Shown one piece after another: positions 46,856-56,182 of a stretch of DNA of 64,000 nucleotides. The notes under the pieces are model-generated. The model was given only the letters and a program-made list of their open reading frames with translations, searched no databases and had not been told where the DNA came from. The translations under genes and the position numbers were made by a program. Positions within the stretch are counted from its first letter, which is position 1, and each line of letters starts with the position of its first letter. The stretch is from Carnimonas nigrificans ATCC BAA-78 (lineage in GTDB: Bacteria; Pseudomonadota; Gammaproteobacteria; Pseudomonadales; Halomonadaceae): the NCBI RefSeq assembly GCF_000526695.1, contig NZ_JAGO01000010.1, positions 186,001-250,000 of the forward strand, written 5' to 3'.

Positions 46856-48181
46856 TTAGTCGATAAACAGCAGCAACAAAGAGAGCAGCGCCAGAATCCA
46901 CATGGTCAGGCGAATTTCGCTCGCCTTGCCCACCGCCAGCTTGCACACCACAAAGGCCAGGAAGCCGAAGATAACGCCATGGGTAATCGAGTAGGTGATC
47001 GGAATCAGCATCATCGCGATAAAGGCAGGAATGGCTTCATCATAGCGATCCCACTCGATGGCGCGAATCGGTGAGAGCATAAAGACGCCCACCATGATCA
47101 GCGCAGGTGCCGTGGCAATGGCAGGTACCAGCGCCAGCAGCGGCGACAGAAACAGGAACGGCACAAACAGCACGGCACAGGTCACTGCCACCAGGCCGGT
47201 ACGACCGCCCTGGCTGATGCCCGCGGCGGATTCGACGAAGGCGTTGGCGGGGCTGGTGCCCAGAAATCCAGAGATCAGTGACGAAGTAGCGTCGATCACC
47301 ATGGAGCGCCTGATATTGCGCGGATCGCCGTTTTCATCAAGCAGATTGGCCGCCTGCGACAGCCCCATAAAGGTAGAGAGCGCGTCGAAGAAGGCGGTAA
47401 ACAGCAGAATAAAGATAAACGGCCAGTAGATATGTTGCAGCGCCCCGACAATATCCACGCGGAACAGACCGCGTAAATCGGGCAGCGCAAAAATACCGTC
47501 GAAGTTGACCAGCGTATGCAGGCCGGGCGCGTAGGCAGAACCATCGCCCCACCAGCGTCCAATCGGCGTTGCCATCACGGTGGTCGCCACAATGCCAAGG
47601 ATCAAGGCTCCCGGCACTCGCCGCGCAACCAGCGCCGCCGTTACCGCCAGCCCCAGCAGGAAGGTAACGACCGGCGCTGTCAGATCGCTCATTCCCAATA
47701 CAGTAGCCGGATTACTGACCAGAAAGCGGGCATTGACCAGACCGACCACGGTAATGAACAGCCCGATACCGCAGGCAACCGCGTGACGCAGCGACGCAGG
47801 AATGGCGTCGATCACATATTGACGCACGTTCAGCACGGCCAGCACCACAAACAGCACCCCCGCCCAGAACACACAGCCCAGCGCGATCGGCAGCGGTACA
47901 TTGCCGCCCACCACCATGGTGTAGGTGAACAGCGCGTTGATCCCCATACCCGGCGCCAGTAACACGGGGCTGCGCCCGTAAAGACCCATCGCCAAGCTAC
48001 CGAAGGCACTGATCAGCACCGTCGCGGTCAGCCCTTGAGAGAAAGGAATATGGGCGCTGCTCAGGATGGTGGGGTTCACCACAATGATATACATGGCCGC
48101 CAGGAAGGTACTGACTCCCGCCACAATCTCGCGGCGCGGGGTACTGCCTTCCCGGGATATTCCGAACAGTCGGTCCAGCAC
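46856..48181 (-). CDS. NCS2-family purine permease
   Basis: Multi-helix permease (441 residues) of the AzgA/AdeP-GhxP group for adenine or guanine/hypoxanthine. REIVAGVSTFLAAMYIIVVNPTILS, LAPGMGINALFTY and FFDALSTFMGLSQAANL are family signatures; GTSPANAFVESAAGISQGGRTG contributes the binding site. The start is GTG 48181, seven bases after AAGGAGA. The open frame continues 59 codons upstream with basic, non-homologous sequence. Confidence 0.92.
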   Translation of the reverse strand: MLDRLFGISREGSTPRREIVAGVSTFLAAMYIIVVNPTILSSAHIPFSQGLTATVLISAFGSLAMGLYGRSPVLLAPGMGINALFTYTMVVGGNVPLPIALGCVFWAGVLFVVLAVLNVRQYVIDAIPASLRHAVACGIGLFITVVGLVNARFLVSNPATVLGMSDLTAPVVTFLLGLAVTAALVARRVPGALILGIVATTVMATPIGRWWGDGSAYAPGLHTLVNFDGIFALPDLRGLFRVDIVGALQHIYWPFIFILLFTAFFDALSTFMGLSQAANLLDENGDPRNIRRSMVIDATSSLISGFLGTSPANAFVESAAGISQGGRTGLVAVTCAVLFVPFLFLSPLLALVPAIATAPALIMVGVFMLSPIRAIEWDRYDEAIPAFIAMMLIPITYSITHGVIFGFLAFVVCKLAVGKASEIRLTMWILALLSLLLLFID

Positions 48182-48426
48182 GGGCTGTCTCCTTCGACAC
48201 GCGCACAAGGCGGTGCCCTTTACTTTATTGGTAAGCGGCTTTGATGACGTGACTGCAAGGTGGGATAGAGCGAAGGCACGTCGCTGAAAGGTGCGCATTA
48301 TAGTCATTTTTCCCGCACTACCGACAGTCCAGCGCACGACAGCCATTGTATCGCGCACGCTGGGCCGCTAGTCTCAAGGCATTATTGACCACATTGCCCG
48401 ATTGACACTCGCTTGCGGAGCCTCTG

Positions 48427-49242
48427 ATGTCGAACTCACCACTGCTGCCATTGATTGCGGAACCTTCCCGGCTGAATGACGTGCTGGGCCATTCGGATCT
48501 GCTGATTATCGACGTACCGCTCAAACAGGAGAGCTACAGCGAAGGCCATGTGCCGGGGGCGATCTATCTTGATCACACCCGACTGTTGCGCGGTAGCGGC
48601 GCGGTGCCCAACGATGTACCCAGCGAACAGCAGCTATCGGCACTCTTCTCGTCACTGGGGCTAACGCCCAATACCCATGTGGTGGCCTATGATGATGAAG
48701 GCGGTGGCTGGGCCGGACGCCTGCTCTGGACGCTTGAGCTGCTGGGCCACCGCCACTACTCCTACCTGAATGGCGGCATTCATGCCTGGCGCGCCGAAAA
48801 GCACCCGATCGAAACCACACCGAACCGTGCCACGCCAAGCGACTACCGCGCCAGTATCGAGCATCCCGAGGTCGCCGTTGATCGCGAAACCCTGCTTCAG
48901 CGGCTGGATGACGTGGTGGTGTGGGATGCGCGTTCCGCCGATGAATATAACGGCCTGAAGGGCAACAACCAGCGGCTGGGGCATATTCCCGGCGCAATCC
49001 ATCTTGATTGGGAAGAACTCAAGGATCAGCAGCAGCATCTGCGCCTGAAACAAAATGCCGAGCTACTCACACTGCTGGAAGAGCGCGGTCTTACTTCCGA
49101 AGGAGAGATTGTCACCCACTGCCAGAGCCACCATCGCAGCGGCCTGACCTGGCTGGCCGGACGCGCGCTCGGATTGAACATTCATGCCTACCCCGGTTCG
49201 TGGAAGGAGTGGGGCAACCGCGACGACACTCCTATCGAATAG
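48427..49242 (+). CDS. Thiosulfate/3-mercaptopyruvate sulfurtransferase
   Basis: Tandem rhodanese, 271 residues. The N-terminal inactive domain has EGHVPGAIYLD; the C-terminal one has the catalytic loop VTHCQSHHRSG with Cys at about residue 235. A loop of CQxHHRS rather than CGxGVT points to thiosulfate sulfurtransferase over mercaptopyruvate activity. CGGAG five bases before ATG. Monocistronic. Confidence 0.9.
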   Translation: MSNSPLLPLIAEPSRLNDVLGHSDLLIIDVPLKQESYSEGHVPGAIYLDHTRLLRGSGAVPNDVPSEQQLSALFSSLGLTPNTHVVAYDDEGGGWAGRLLWTLELLGHRHYSYLNGGIHAWRAEKHPIETTPNRATPSDYRASIEHPEVAVDRETLLQRLDDVVVWDARSADEYNGLKGNNQRLGHIPGAIHLDWEELKDQQQHLRLKQNAELLTLLEERGLTSEGEIVTHCQSHHRSGLTWLAGRALGLNIHAYPGSWKEWGNRDDTPIE

Positions 49243-49667
49243 ACTCGCGCATCACTGGAAGCCGCATCGAATAGCGCGGGTATCATTGAGGGCGTGTGCT
49301 GTACCGACCGAGGCAACGCCTTCTCTTTGGCTCTCGCTCTTGAGAAATCCGCTGGTCAGCAACTCGGGGCGCAGCGGCTGGCCGATGCTCTTCCGACTCT
49401 TCTTGCGAGCCGGCAGTGGAGCTTGCCACGGTGGACAGTTACACTGGCGCTGGCTGATCTCCAGCGAGAAGAGCGCCCGCCCACGTTGCTTATAAAGCAG
49501 CGTACGCGCTGATGTTCTTATTGGGCACGCGCTCATAGGCGGCTCTCTCCTGGCAGCACGCTCTTTGGCGGCTTGATGGCAGCGAAGGCGGAAGTACCCG
49601 TTACCCTGTCAGCCATCCCGGGCAGTGACCCTGCCTTTCTTTAACGCTCCCTTCGTGATTCGACGCT
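49243..49667. other. Unassigned intergenic region
   Basis: About 425 bases between the sulfurtransferase and psd. Overlapping short frames exist on both strands (49294-49512 plus, 49252-49536 minus), but neither has a ribosome site, family motif or signal peptide. No RNA gene seen. It presumably holds the psd promoter. Confidence 0.4.
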
Positions 49668-50537
49668 ATGTCCAACTCTTTGCGCGACCGCTTGTTTATT
49701 GCACTTCAGCACTCGCTACCGCAGGCGCTGCTTTCCCAACTAGCGGGCAAACTGGCGGATGCGCGCACGCCATGGCTGAAATCGCTGCTGATCCAGCAAT
49801 TTGCGCGTCACTACCGCATTGATATGAGCGATGCTGTCGAACCCAGGCTCGATGCGTATCCAAGTTTCAACGAGTTCTTCACCCGTGCCCTTGCTCCTCA
49901 CGCAAGGCCGCTGGGCGAGCATCTGGTCTCCCCTGCCGATGGTGAAATCTCGCAATTGGGCGCAATAACCGCGGGTCAACTGCTGCAGGCCAAGGGCCGC
50001 CACTACAGCATCGACGCGCTGCTCGGCGGTAGCGGCCAGTGGAGCGCCCCCTTCCAGCAGGGGCAGTTCGCTACAGTTTATCTATCGCCGCGAGATTATC
50101 ACCGCGTGCATATGCCGTGCGCTGGCACGTTGAAGCGCACCGTCTATATTCCCGGCCAGCTCTTTTCGGTCAACCAGACCACCGCCGCCAACGTGGACCA
50201 GCTATTTGCACGCAACGAGCGACTGGTGTGCCATTTCGATACAGAATCCGGCCCCATGGCGCTGGTGCTGGTGGGGGCGATGATCGTCGCCGGTATCGAA
50301 ACCGTCTGGGCCGGTCAGGTGGAACCACACGCGACACGTATTCAACGCCACGATTTCAGCGCTGGTATTCGTCTTGAAAAGGGTCAGGAGATGGGGCGCT
50401 TTCGCCTGGGTTCCACGGTGATCACATGCTTCGGCCAGGGCGTAGCGCCGCTTGCAGGTCTCAGTGCAGGCGACGCCATTCGCCAGGGCAACACGCTGTT
50501 TACGCCCGACGCGCCTGGCCCTGTGGTGCCCGCCTAG
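49668..50537 (+). CDS. psd: Phosphatidylserine decarboxylase
   Basis: Pyruvoyl enzyme (289 residues) that makes phosphatidylethanolamine at the inner membrane. [16 protein letters not shown] and [12 protein letters not shown] near the N-terminus, [13 protein letters not shown] in the middle. [12 protein letters not shown] contains the LGST self-cleavage site at about residue 249, producing beta and alpha chains. Converges on the MscS gene. Confidence 0.95.
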   Translation: MSNSLRDRLFIALQHSLPQALLSQLAGKLADARTPWLKSLLIQQFARHYRIDMSDAVEPRLDAYPSFNEFFTRALAPHARPLGEHLVSPADGEISQLGAITAGQLLQAKGRHYSIDALLGGSGQWSAPFQQGQFATVYLSPRDYHRVHMPCAGTLKRTVYIPGQLFSVNQTTAANVDQLFARNERLVCHFDTESGPMALVLVGAMIVAGIETVWAGQVEPHATRIQRHDFSAGIRLEKGQEMGRFRLGSTVITCFGQGVAPLAGLSAGDAIRQGNTLFTPDAPGPVVPA

Positions 50538-50572
50538 CATTGATCCCGTGTGAAGAGAAATGCCCGCGCGCC

Positions 50573-51679
50573 CTAGCGGTCAGGCAGCGACGCCTTGTTC
50601 AGTAGCTGCGGCATATGGCTGTCACCCTGTACCCGAGTCCGACTGGTCGGCAGATACTCAGGATAGTGCGTCGCGACCCACGAAATCATCGCCTCACGCA
50701 CGAAGCAGCAGGTATTCCACCAGTTATCCAGCCCATCGGCAGAGACCAGAATACGCAGCTGCATGGCGTGCTCATTCATGTCGCACACTTGCAGCGCACG
50801 TTCACGACCGTTGTAGTCGGGCGCCCGCTCCAGCACGCGGGCAAACTCTTCACGCAGTTCATCCAGCGGCAGGCGGTAATCGAACCAGAGGAAAATGGCA
50901 CCGATCAGATTGGTATCGGTGCGCGACCAGTTGGAGATCGGGTTCTCAATGAAGTAGGTCAGCGGAATCACCTGACGCCGATCATCCCAGCTACGCACCA
51001 CAATGTAGGTGGTGGTGATCTGCTCGACATAGCCTGGCTCGCCGTTGATTTCGAGCAAATCATCAATGCTGATCGGCTGGGTCATGGCGATCTGTAACCC
51101 GGCAATCACGTTGGAGAGCACTGGACGCGCTGCAAAACCGACCGCCAGGCCCGCCAGCCCCGCGGAAGCCATCATACTCGCACCAAACTGCCTGACGGCG
51201 GGAAACAGCATCAGCATACCGGCCAGTCCAAACAGCGTCACAATTACCATGGCCGTGCGGCTCAGTACGCGAATCTGGGTCAGCATGCGGCGCGAGCGCT
51301 GCGAGCGATCCCCCACCTTGTCGAAGCCGATGGTATAGATGGACTCGATGCCGCTGATAATCCCCACCAGCAGCCAGGTGGCGGCACCGATCATCGCGCA
51401 CACCAGCAGGCGTTGCAGAGGAACCATCCATGAGAGGCCATCCAGCAGCGGCGCTGAATTGACCATCACCGCGAAACAGAACAGCGGCACCAGCCAGCGC
51501 ATCGGCGCTGCGATATGCTCCTTGAGCGAGTTAAGGCGCGGTTTGCCCTTTGCCAGCCGGCTGAAGAGCAGACTGGCGATCAGCGAAAGAAGCAGCGACA
51601 CCACCATGGCCACCACCGCATAGACGGCCAGTCTGGTCAGCGGTGACTCATTCCATAGCGCAAGCATATCGAATTCCAT
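50573..51679 (-). CDS. Mechanosensitive ion channel, MscS family
   Basis: Membrane channel of 368 residues with about five transmembrane helices. The pore helix GASMMASAGLAGLAVGFAARPVLSNVIAGLQIA is the MscS signature, followed by the beta domain (DDLLEINGEPGYVEQITTTYIVV). The five-helix size resembles YnaI/YbdG-type channels more than MscS itself. Start ATG 51679 with AAGGAG eight bases ahead; an ATG 9 codons upstream lacks such a site. Confidence 0.9.
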   Translation of the reverse strand: MEFDMLALWNESPLTRLAVYAVVAMVVSLLLSLIASLLFSRLAKGKPRLNSLKEHIAAPMRWLVPLFCFAVMVNSAPLLDGLSWMVPLQRLLVCAMIGAATWLLVGIISGIESIYTIGFDKVGDRSQRSRRMLTQIRVLSRTAMVIVTLFGLAGMLMLFPAVRQFGASMMASAGLAGLAVGFAARPVLSNVIAGLQIAMTQPISIDDLLEINGEPGYVEQITTTYIVVRSWDDRRQVIPLTYFIENPISNWSRTDTNLIGAIFLWFDYRLPLDELREEFARVLERAPDYNGRERALQVCDMNEHAMQLRILVSADGLDNWWNTCCFVREAMISWVATHYPEYLPTSRTRVQGDSHMPQLLNKASLPDR

Positions 51680-51993
51680 CAGACACTCCTTTTTACGGAT
51701 GTTCATGTAGATGGTCTTCGCTCAGGAGATTCCGGTAACGCTCCACCTGAGCGTTATTTGTTGTTCTTGCCTTGCGGTTCAGGTCCGGGAGTATTCAAGC
51801 CGACGATAAGTCAGCATGTACGAAAAATGCCCTGGTTACGATAGGGAAAAGCGCTGTACTGCGTCAAATGGTCGGGAGAGCACGGCGCGCCAGGACTATC
51901 GGGCAGCGCGACGATCGCGCTATCATGGCGCGGAAAATCGGCCATATGCGCCCGTGTTTACTACCTGATGCTCGCTCATCACAGGGAATAGCC

Positions 51994-52851
51994 TTGACCT
52001 CCAAGCCACGCTCCAAAAGCACCGCCAAACGCAAACCGGCGTCTTCCTCACGCGCCAAAAAACCGGCACCGGCCGCGCCGCGCTCCCGCTATAAAGGACT
52101 CGCCATCGTATTCATTCTGGTCGCTGCCGCCACCGCCTATCTGAACAGCGGCTCAGGCAGCCATGGCTGGCAGCAAGGGCTGGAGAACATGCTGGGCTAT
52201 CTGCCGCGCTATGTCATTGCGGCCCTGATCGCAGCGGCAGGGGGCTATCTGGCAAGTCTGATCGGCGGCAAGGGGCGCGCTGACAAGACCTTCTCCATCA
52301 GCGCCGTGATTATATTTTTGCTGGTGGCGGCGCTGCTGGTATTTAAAAACGGTTGGGTCAACGATCAGCTCAACGGTGGTCACAATGGGCTGTCGCGCTG
52401 GCTGGGCGGTTCATCGTCGAGCACTACACATGAGAGCACCCCGAGTAAACCTGCACCGCAAGCCAAACCGAATGCCGGCTCCGAGCGCCCTACTGCCTCT
52501 AAACCCACGCCGCCTGCCTCCCATAACGTGGACTTGGGCGGCTGGGCACAGCAGGTCAACAAGCGCCTGCCCAGCAAGGTGGATCAGTATACGCAGCTAT
52601 CAAAAGTCATTTATGCGCCCAAAGCCAATAAGGTCAGCGTTAATTACGATGTTGATAACTTCGATTCCCTTGGCGTCGATGAAAATGACTTTGTGGCAAA
52701 AATGGCCGTCAATATGAAGAAGGAGTACTGCCAGGGCGCTTTCTTCAAATCCGCGCGTCAGCAGGGAGCCAGTGTCGAAGCCAATTATCGCTACCATTAT
52801 GGCGGCATTATTGGTTCGCCGATCACGGTCAAGCCCAGCGAGTGCCGCTGA
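51994..52851 (+). CDS. Hypothetical membrane protein
   Basis: 285 residues if started at TTG 51994 (AGGGA upstream). Lys/Arg/Ala-rich N-terminus of about 35 residues, then three hydrophobic segments (about 37-53, 70-88, 98-115). A Ser/Pro/Lys-rich linker (about 135-180) is followed by a soluble C-terminal domain with LPSKVDQYTQLSKVIYAPKANKVSVNYDV. Two cysteines (KKEYCQGAFF, final SECR) may pair. The topology suggests a periplasmic C-domain. Family not recognised. A longer frame from 51772 is possible but has a poor N-terminus. Confidence 0.65.
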   Translation: MTSKPRSKSTAKRKPASSSRAKKPAPAAPRSRYKGLAIVFILVAAATAYLNSGSGSHGWQQGLENMLGYLPRYVIAALIAAAGGYLASLIGGKGRADKTFSISAVIIFLLVAALLVFKNGWVNDQLNGGHNGLSRWLGGSSSSTTHESTPSKPAPQAKPNAGSERPTASKPTPPASHNVDLGGWAQQVNKRLPSKVDQYTQLSKVIYAPKANKVSVNYDVDNFDSLGVDENDFVAKMAVNMKKEYCQGAFFKSARQQGASVEANYRYHYGGIIGSPITVKPSECR

Positions 52852-52888
52852 TAGCCACGCTCCAAATAGTGTCTGCCATGACTGAAAA

Positions 52889-52920
52889 ACGCGCCGCCCT
52901 GATTACTCAAGGCGGCGCGT
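52889..52920. terminator. Bidirectional terminator
   Basis: ACGCGCCGCC/GGCGGCGCGT, a 10-bp stem with a 12-base loop. The minus strand follows with TTTTT, the plus strand with CTTGTTG. It separates the convergent membrane-protein and epmA genes. Confidence 0.8.
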
Positions 52921-52973
52921 CTTGTTGATTGTGCTGCGAGTAGTAAGCTCGATATAGCGATAACCAGCGCTAT

Positions 52974-53966
52974 CTAGGCACGTTCCGTGGGGAAGGCGAT
53001 TACCTTATCAAGACGGCATTCACCGGCCGCCAGCATTATCAGCCGATCCAGCCCCAGCGCGACGCCGCTGCACGCAGGCATACCGGCTTCCAACGCTGCC
53101 AGCAGGCGCTGATCGCTATCAACCCGGGGCTTGCCCAACTGAGCACGCTGCGCATTGTCTTCCTCGAAACGGGCCGCTTGTTCGGCGGCATCGGCCAGCT
53201 CATCATAGCCATTGGCCAGTTCGACGCCCTGCCAATACAGCTCGAAACGTGCAGCGACTTCAACGCCATCCACGGGGTCACGGCGCCTTTTAGCCAACGC
53301 CGCCTGACTGGCAGGATAATCCACCACCGCATCAAGCAGTGCCACTGCCCCACCGCTATCCTTGCCGAGCTGCGGCTCAATAACGTGACTAAACAACAGA
53401 TCGAGGCAATCATCGCGGGAAAAATCAGCGGTATCCATCCCCCCCACTTCAGCCGCCCTTGCCGCGAGGTGGGAGGTTTCGGCAGTAAAGGGGTCAAGCT
53501 CAAGCCACTGCTCGAAGAGCGCGCGATAGCGATGCACGCTGAGAGAGATCGGCTTGCCCAGCACCCGCTCGATCAGCTCGACGCACTCCTCCCGCAGCAG
53601 ATCAAGCCCGTAGCCGGGTTGATACCACTCCAGCAGGGTAAATTCGATGTTATGGCGCTGGCCCACTTCGGCATCACGAAACGCATGCGCTATCTGAAAG
53701 ATGGGGCCACTGCCAGCCGCCAGCAGCCGCTTCATATGAAACTCGGGCGAGGTTTGCAGCCACAGTCGCTGCCGCTGGCCTGACAGTCGCGCTTCTACCT
53801 GAAGCGAATCGAGCAGCGGATCAACACTCCCCCCCTGTCCCAGCACCGGAGTCTCGACCTCCAGCACCTGCCGTTCGGCAAAAAACTGCCGGACTGCGGC
53901 CATACGTTCGGCACGAAAGCGCAGCGCATCCAGCGACGCGGTAGGCGCCCAATCGGCCACGGACAT
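52974..53966 (-). CDS. epmA: EF-P lysine lysyltransferase
   Basis: LysRS-like enzyme without anticodon domain, 330 residues. It ligates (R)-beta-lysine to EF-P. Class II motifs: RQFFAERQVLEVETPVL (motif 1), TSPEFHMKRLLAAG, RDAEVGQRHNIEFTLLEWY (motif 2) and ALGLDRLIMLAAG (motif 3). ATG 53966 with AGGAG upstream; an ATG five codons earlier would include that ribosome site. About 100 bases downstream of efp. Confidence 0.95.
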   Translation of the reverse strand: MSVADWAPTASLDALRFRAERMAAVRQFFAERQVLEVETPVLGQGGSVDPLLDSLQVEARLSGQRQRLWLQTSPEFHMKRLLAAGSGPIFQIAHAFRDAEVGQRHNIEFTLLEWYQPGYGLDLLREECVELIERVLGKPISLSVHRYRALFEQWLELDPFTAETSHLAARAAEVGGMDTADFSRDDCLDLLFSHVIEPQLGKDSGGAVALLDAVVDYPASQAALAKRRRDPVDGVEVAARFELYWQGVELANGYDELADAAEQAARFEEDNAQRAQLGKPRVDSDQRLLAALEAGMPACSGVALGLDRLIMLAAGECRLDKVIAFPTERA

Positions 53967-54067
53967 AAGGATCTCCTTCAAAACGCAACAGCGCCGGCAT
54001 AATGCCAGCGCCTGTGCCCTGCGCGATCAGCGCGCCGGAGCCAATGTTGCTGCGAGACAGCGCACCG

Positions 54068-54634
54068 TCAGGCGCGGCTAACGTATTCGCCGCTACGGGT
54101 GTCGATCTTCAGCACTTCGCCCTGATTGATAAACAGCGGCACGCGCACCACCGCACCGGTAGAGAGCGTCGCGGGCTTGGAGCCACCCTGCGCAGTATCA
54201 CCCTTCAGGCCGGGATCGGTTTCGGTGACTTCAAGCTCAATGAAATTGGGCGGCGCAATCGAGATGGGGTTGTCATTCCACAGCGTTACCACGTAGGCAA
54301 CCTGCTCTTTCAGCCACTTCTCGTTGTCGCCAACGGCCTTCTTGTCCGCAGCAAACTGCTCGAAGGAGCCGTCGGTTTTCATGAAGTGCCACATCTCGCC
54401 GTCGGTATAGAGATACTCCATGTCCAGCTCAAGCACGTCAGCGCCTTCAAGGGATTCACCCGATTTGAAGGTACGTTCCCATACGCGGCCGGTATTCAGG
54501 TTACGCAGTTTAACGCGGTTGAATGCCTGGCCCTTGCCGGGTTTTACAAACTCGTTTTCAACGATCGAACAAGGATCGCCGTCGAGCATTACCTTGAGTC
54601 CACCCTTGAATTCGTTGGTAGAATAACTTGCCAT
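54068..54634 (-). CDS. efp: Elongation factor P
   Basis: Relieves ribosome stalling on polyproline. 188 residues, the same size as in E. coli. Domain I has [19 protein letters not shown], with Lys34 in PGKG as the site of beta-lysylation. The C-terminal signature is [23 protein letters not shown]. The start is ATG 54634 (MASYST); the open frame continues 69 codons upstream without homology. Confidence 0.97.
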   Translation of the reverse strand: MASYSTNEFKGGLKVMLDGDPCSIVENEFVKPGKGQAFNRVKLRNLNTGRVWERTFKSGESLEGADVLELDMEYLYTDGEMWHFMKTDGSFEQFAADKKAVGDNEKWLKEQVAYVVTLWNDNPISIAPPNFIELEVTETDPGLKGDTAQGGSKPATLSTGAVVRVPLFINQGEVLKIDTRSGEYVSRA

Positions 54635-54916
54635 GAACACCTCGTGATTAGCGGGCAGCAGCGCTGCCTTCTGACATTGCGGTCTGACACCACAATCATC
54701 AATGAAAAAAACCGATGGATTCCTGTTTGACGCGCCGAAAAGCAAACGCCAGCCAATGTCTGGCGGGCAGAGTACGGTTTGCACTCGCCATTCCCCCACG
54801 ACAAATACGGGCAAGTAAAAGTGGCGAACTCTGCGTGACATATCGCCTTTACTCGACCTTTACTCGTAGAAGCATTGATAGCGCGCCGTCGGCAGCAATC
54901 ATCAGGACATAGGCAA

Positions 54917-55954
54917 ATGATAACCCGAAGTACCCCTCAAGTGCAGGCCATCGCTACCGACATTCATACCGCGCCCCATCGTGACTGGAAATCGCAGCTC
55001 GCAGGCGCCGTGCGCGATCCTTTGGAACTGTGCCGCCTGCTCGGTCTCAGTGATGAGTGGCAGGCAGGTGCCCTGGCGGGCGATGCGCTGTTCAAGGTGC
55101 GTGTCCCCCATGCGTATTTATCACGTATTGAACGTGGCAACCCCGATGATCCTCTGCTGCGTCAGGTGCTGCCGATCCAGCGTGAAACCGACAGCGTGGC
55201 GGGCTTTGTCAGCGATCCGCTGGAGGAAGCCGACCATCAGCCGCTGCCGGGGCTGATCCACAAATATGGCAATCGTGTACTCCTGATTACCAGCGGTGCC
55301 TGCGCCATCAATTGCCGCTACTGCTTCCGCCGCCACTACCCCTACGCCGACAACACCCCTTCGCAGCACGCGCTGGACGATATTCTGCATTATTTGAACG
55401 AGCGACCTCATATCAATGAAGTCATTCTCTCTGGCGGCGACCCGCTAGCTTCAAGCGACAAACGGCTTGAGCAGATGGCCGAGCGCTTGACTGCGCTCGA
55501 TTCGATCACCCGGCTGCGTATTCATACCCGACTGCCGGTGGTGATTCCTGACCGTATCGACGAACATTTACTGGGTTGGCTGGCACCGTTAAACGTACAC
55601 AAGGTGATGGTGCTGCATATCAATCATGCACAAGAGATTGATGACCATGTGATCGCGGCCTGCCAGCGGCTGCGTGAAGCGGGGGTGATGCTGCTCAATC
55701 AAAGCGTGCTGTTACGCGGCGTCAACGATAGCGTCGCAGCGCTCGCCCGACTCTCCGAGCGTCTGATGGATGCGCAGGTACTGCCTTACTACCTGCATGT
55801 TCTCGACCCTGTGGCGGGAGCGGCCCATTTTGATATCAGTGATAGAGAAGCCGTTGCGCTGGTGGAACAGTTGAGAAAGCAACTCTCGGGCTTTCTGATG
55901 CCGCGGCTGGTCAGAGAAATTCCCGGTGAAGTCAGCAAGACCCCGCTCTACTAA
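54917..55954 (+). CDS. epmB: EF-P (R)-beta-lysine-forming aminomutase
   Basis: Radical-SAM, PLP-dependent lysine 2,3-aminomutase (345 residues) that makes (R)-beta-lysine for EpmA. The 4Fe-4S motif is CAINCRYCFRRHYPY; SGGDPLASSDKRL and HTRLPVVIPDRI follow. Divergent from efp/epmA, so the whole EF-P modification set except the hydroxylase EpmC is here. Start ATG 54917; an ATG 14 codons upstream adds basic non-family residues. Confidence 0.95.
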   Translation: MITRSTPQVQAIATDIHTAPHRDWKSQLAGAVRDPLELCRLLGLSDEWQAGALAGDALFKVRVPHAYLSRIERGNPDDPLLRQVLPIQRETDSVAGFVSDPLEEADHQPLPGLIHKYGNRVLLITSGACAINCRYCFRRHYPYADNTPSQHALDDILHYLNERPHINEVILSGGDPLASSDKRLEQMAERLTALDSITRLRIHTRLPVVIPDRIDEHLLGWLAPLNVHKVMVLHINHAQEIDDHVIAACQRLREAGVMLLNQSVLLRGVNDSVAALARLSERLMDAQVLPYYLHVLDPVAGAAHFDISDREAVALVEQLRKQLSGFLMPRLVREIPGEVSKTPLY

Positions 55955-56182
55955 GTATCTGTTTTTCCCTTTATTACGCGGTTTATGGCCCCTGTTTCCT
56001 CATTGCATTGATATTTTTCTCGATATTTCCTTAATGATATTTTCATGGCGTTATGGTAATAATCCCCCTGCTTTAGTCGGGTAAGAACCTTCGCTCAGAT
56101 CGACGGGTACCCGCTACCCATGAGCAACACTACCTGCATATCTCCTGCCATGTCCGATCATGGCTTTAGCTAGGAACTCACA

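Noticed and set aside
49252-49536. Overlapping short frames on both strands between the sulfurtransferase and psd
   Set aside because: Neither has a ribosome site or recognisable composition; likely non-coding.
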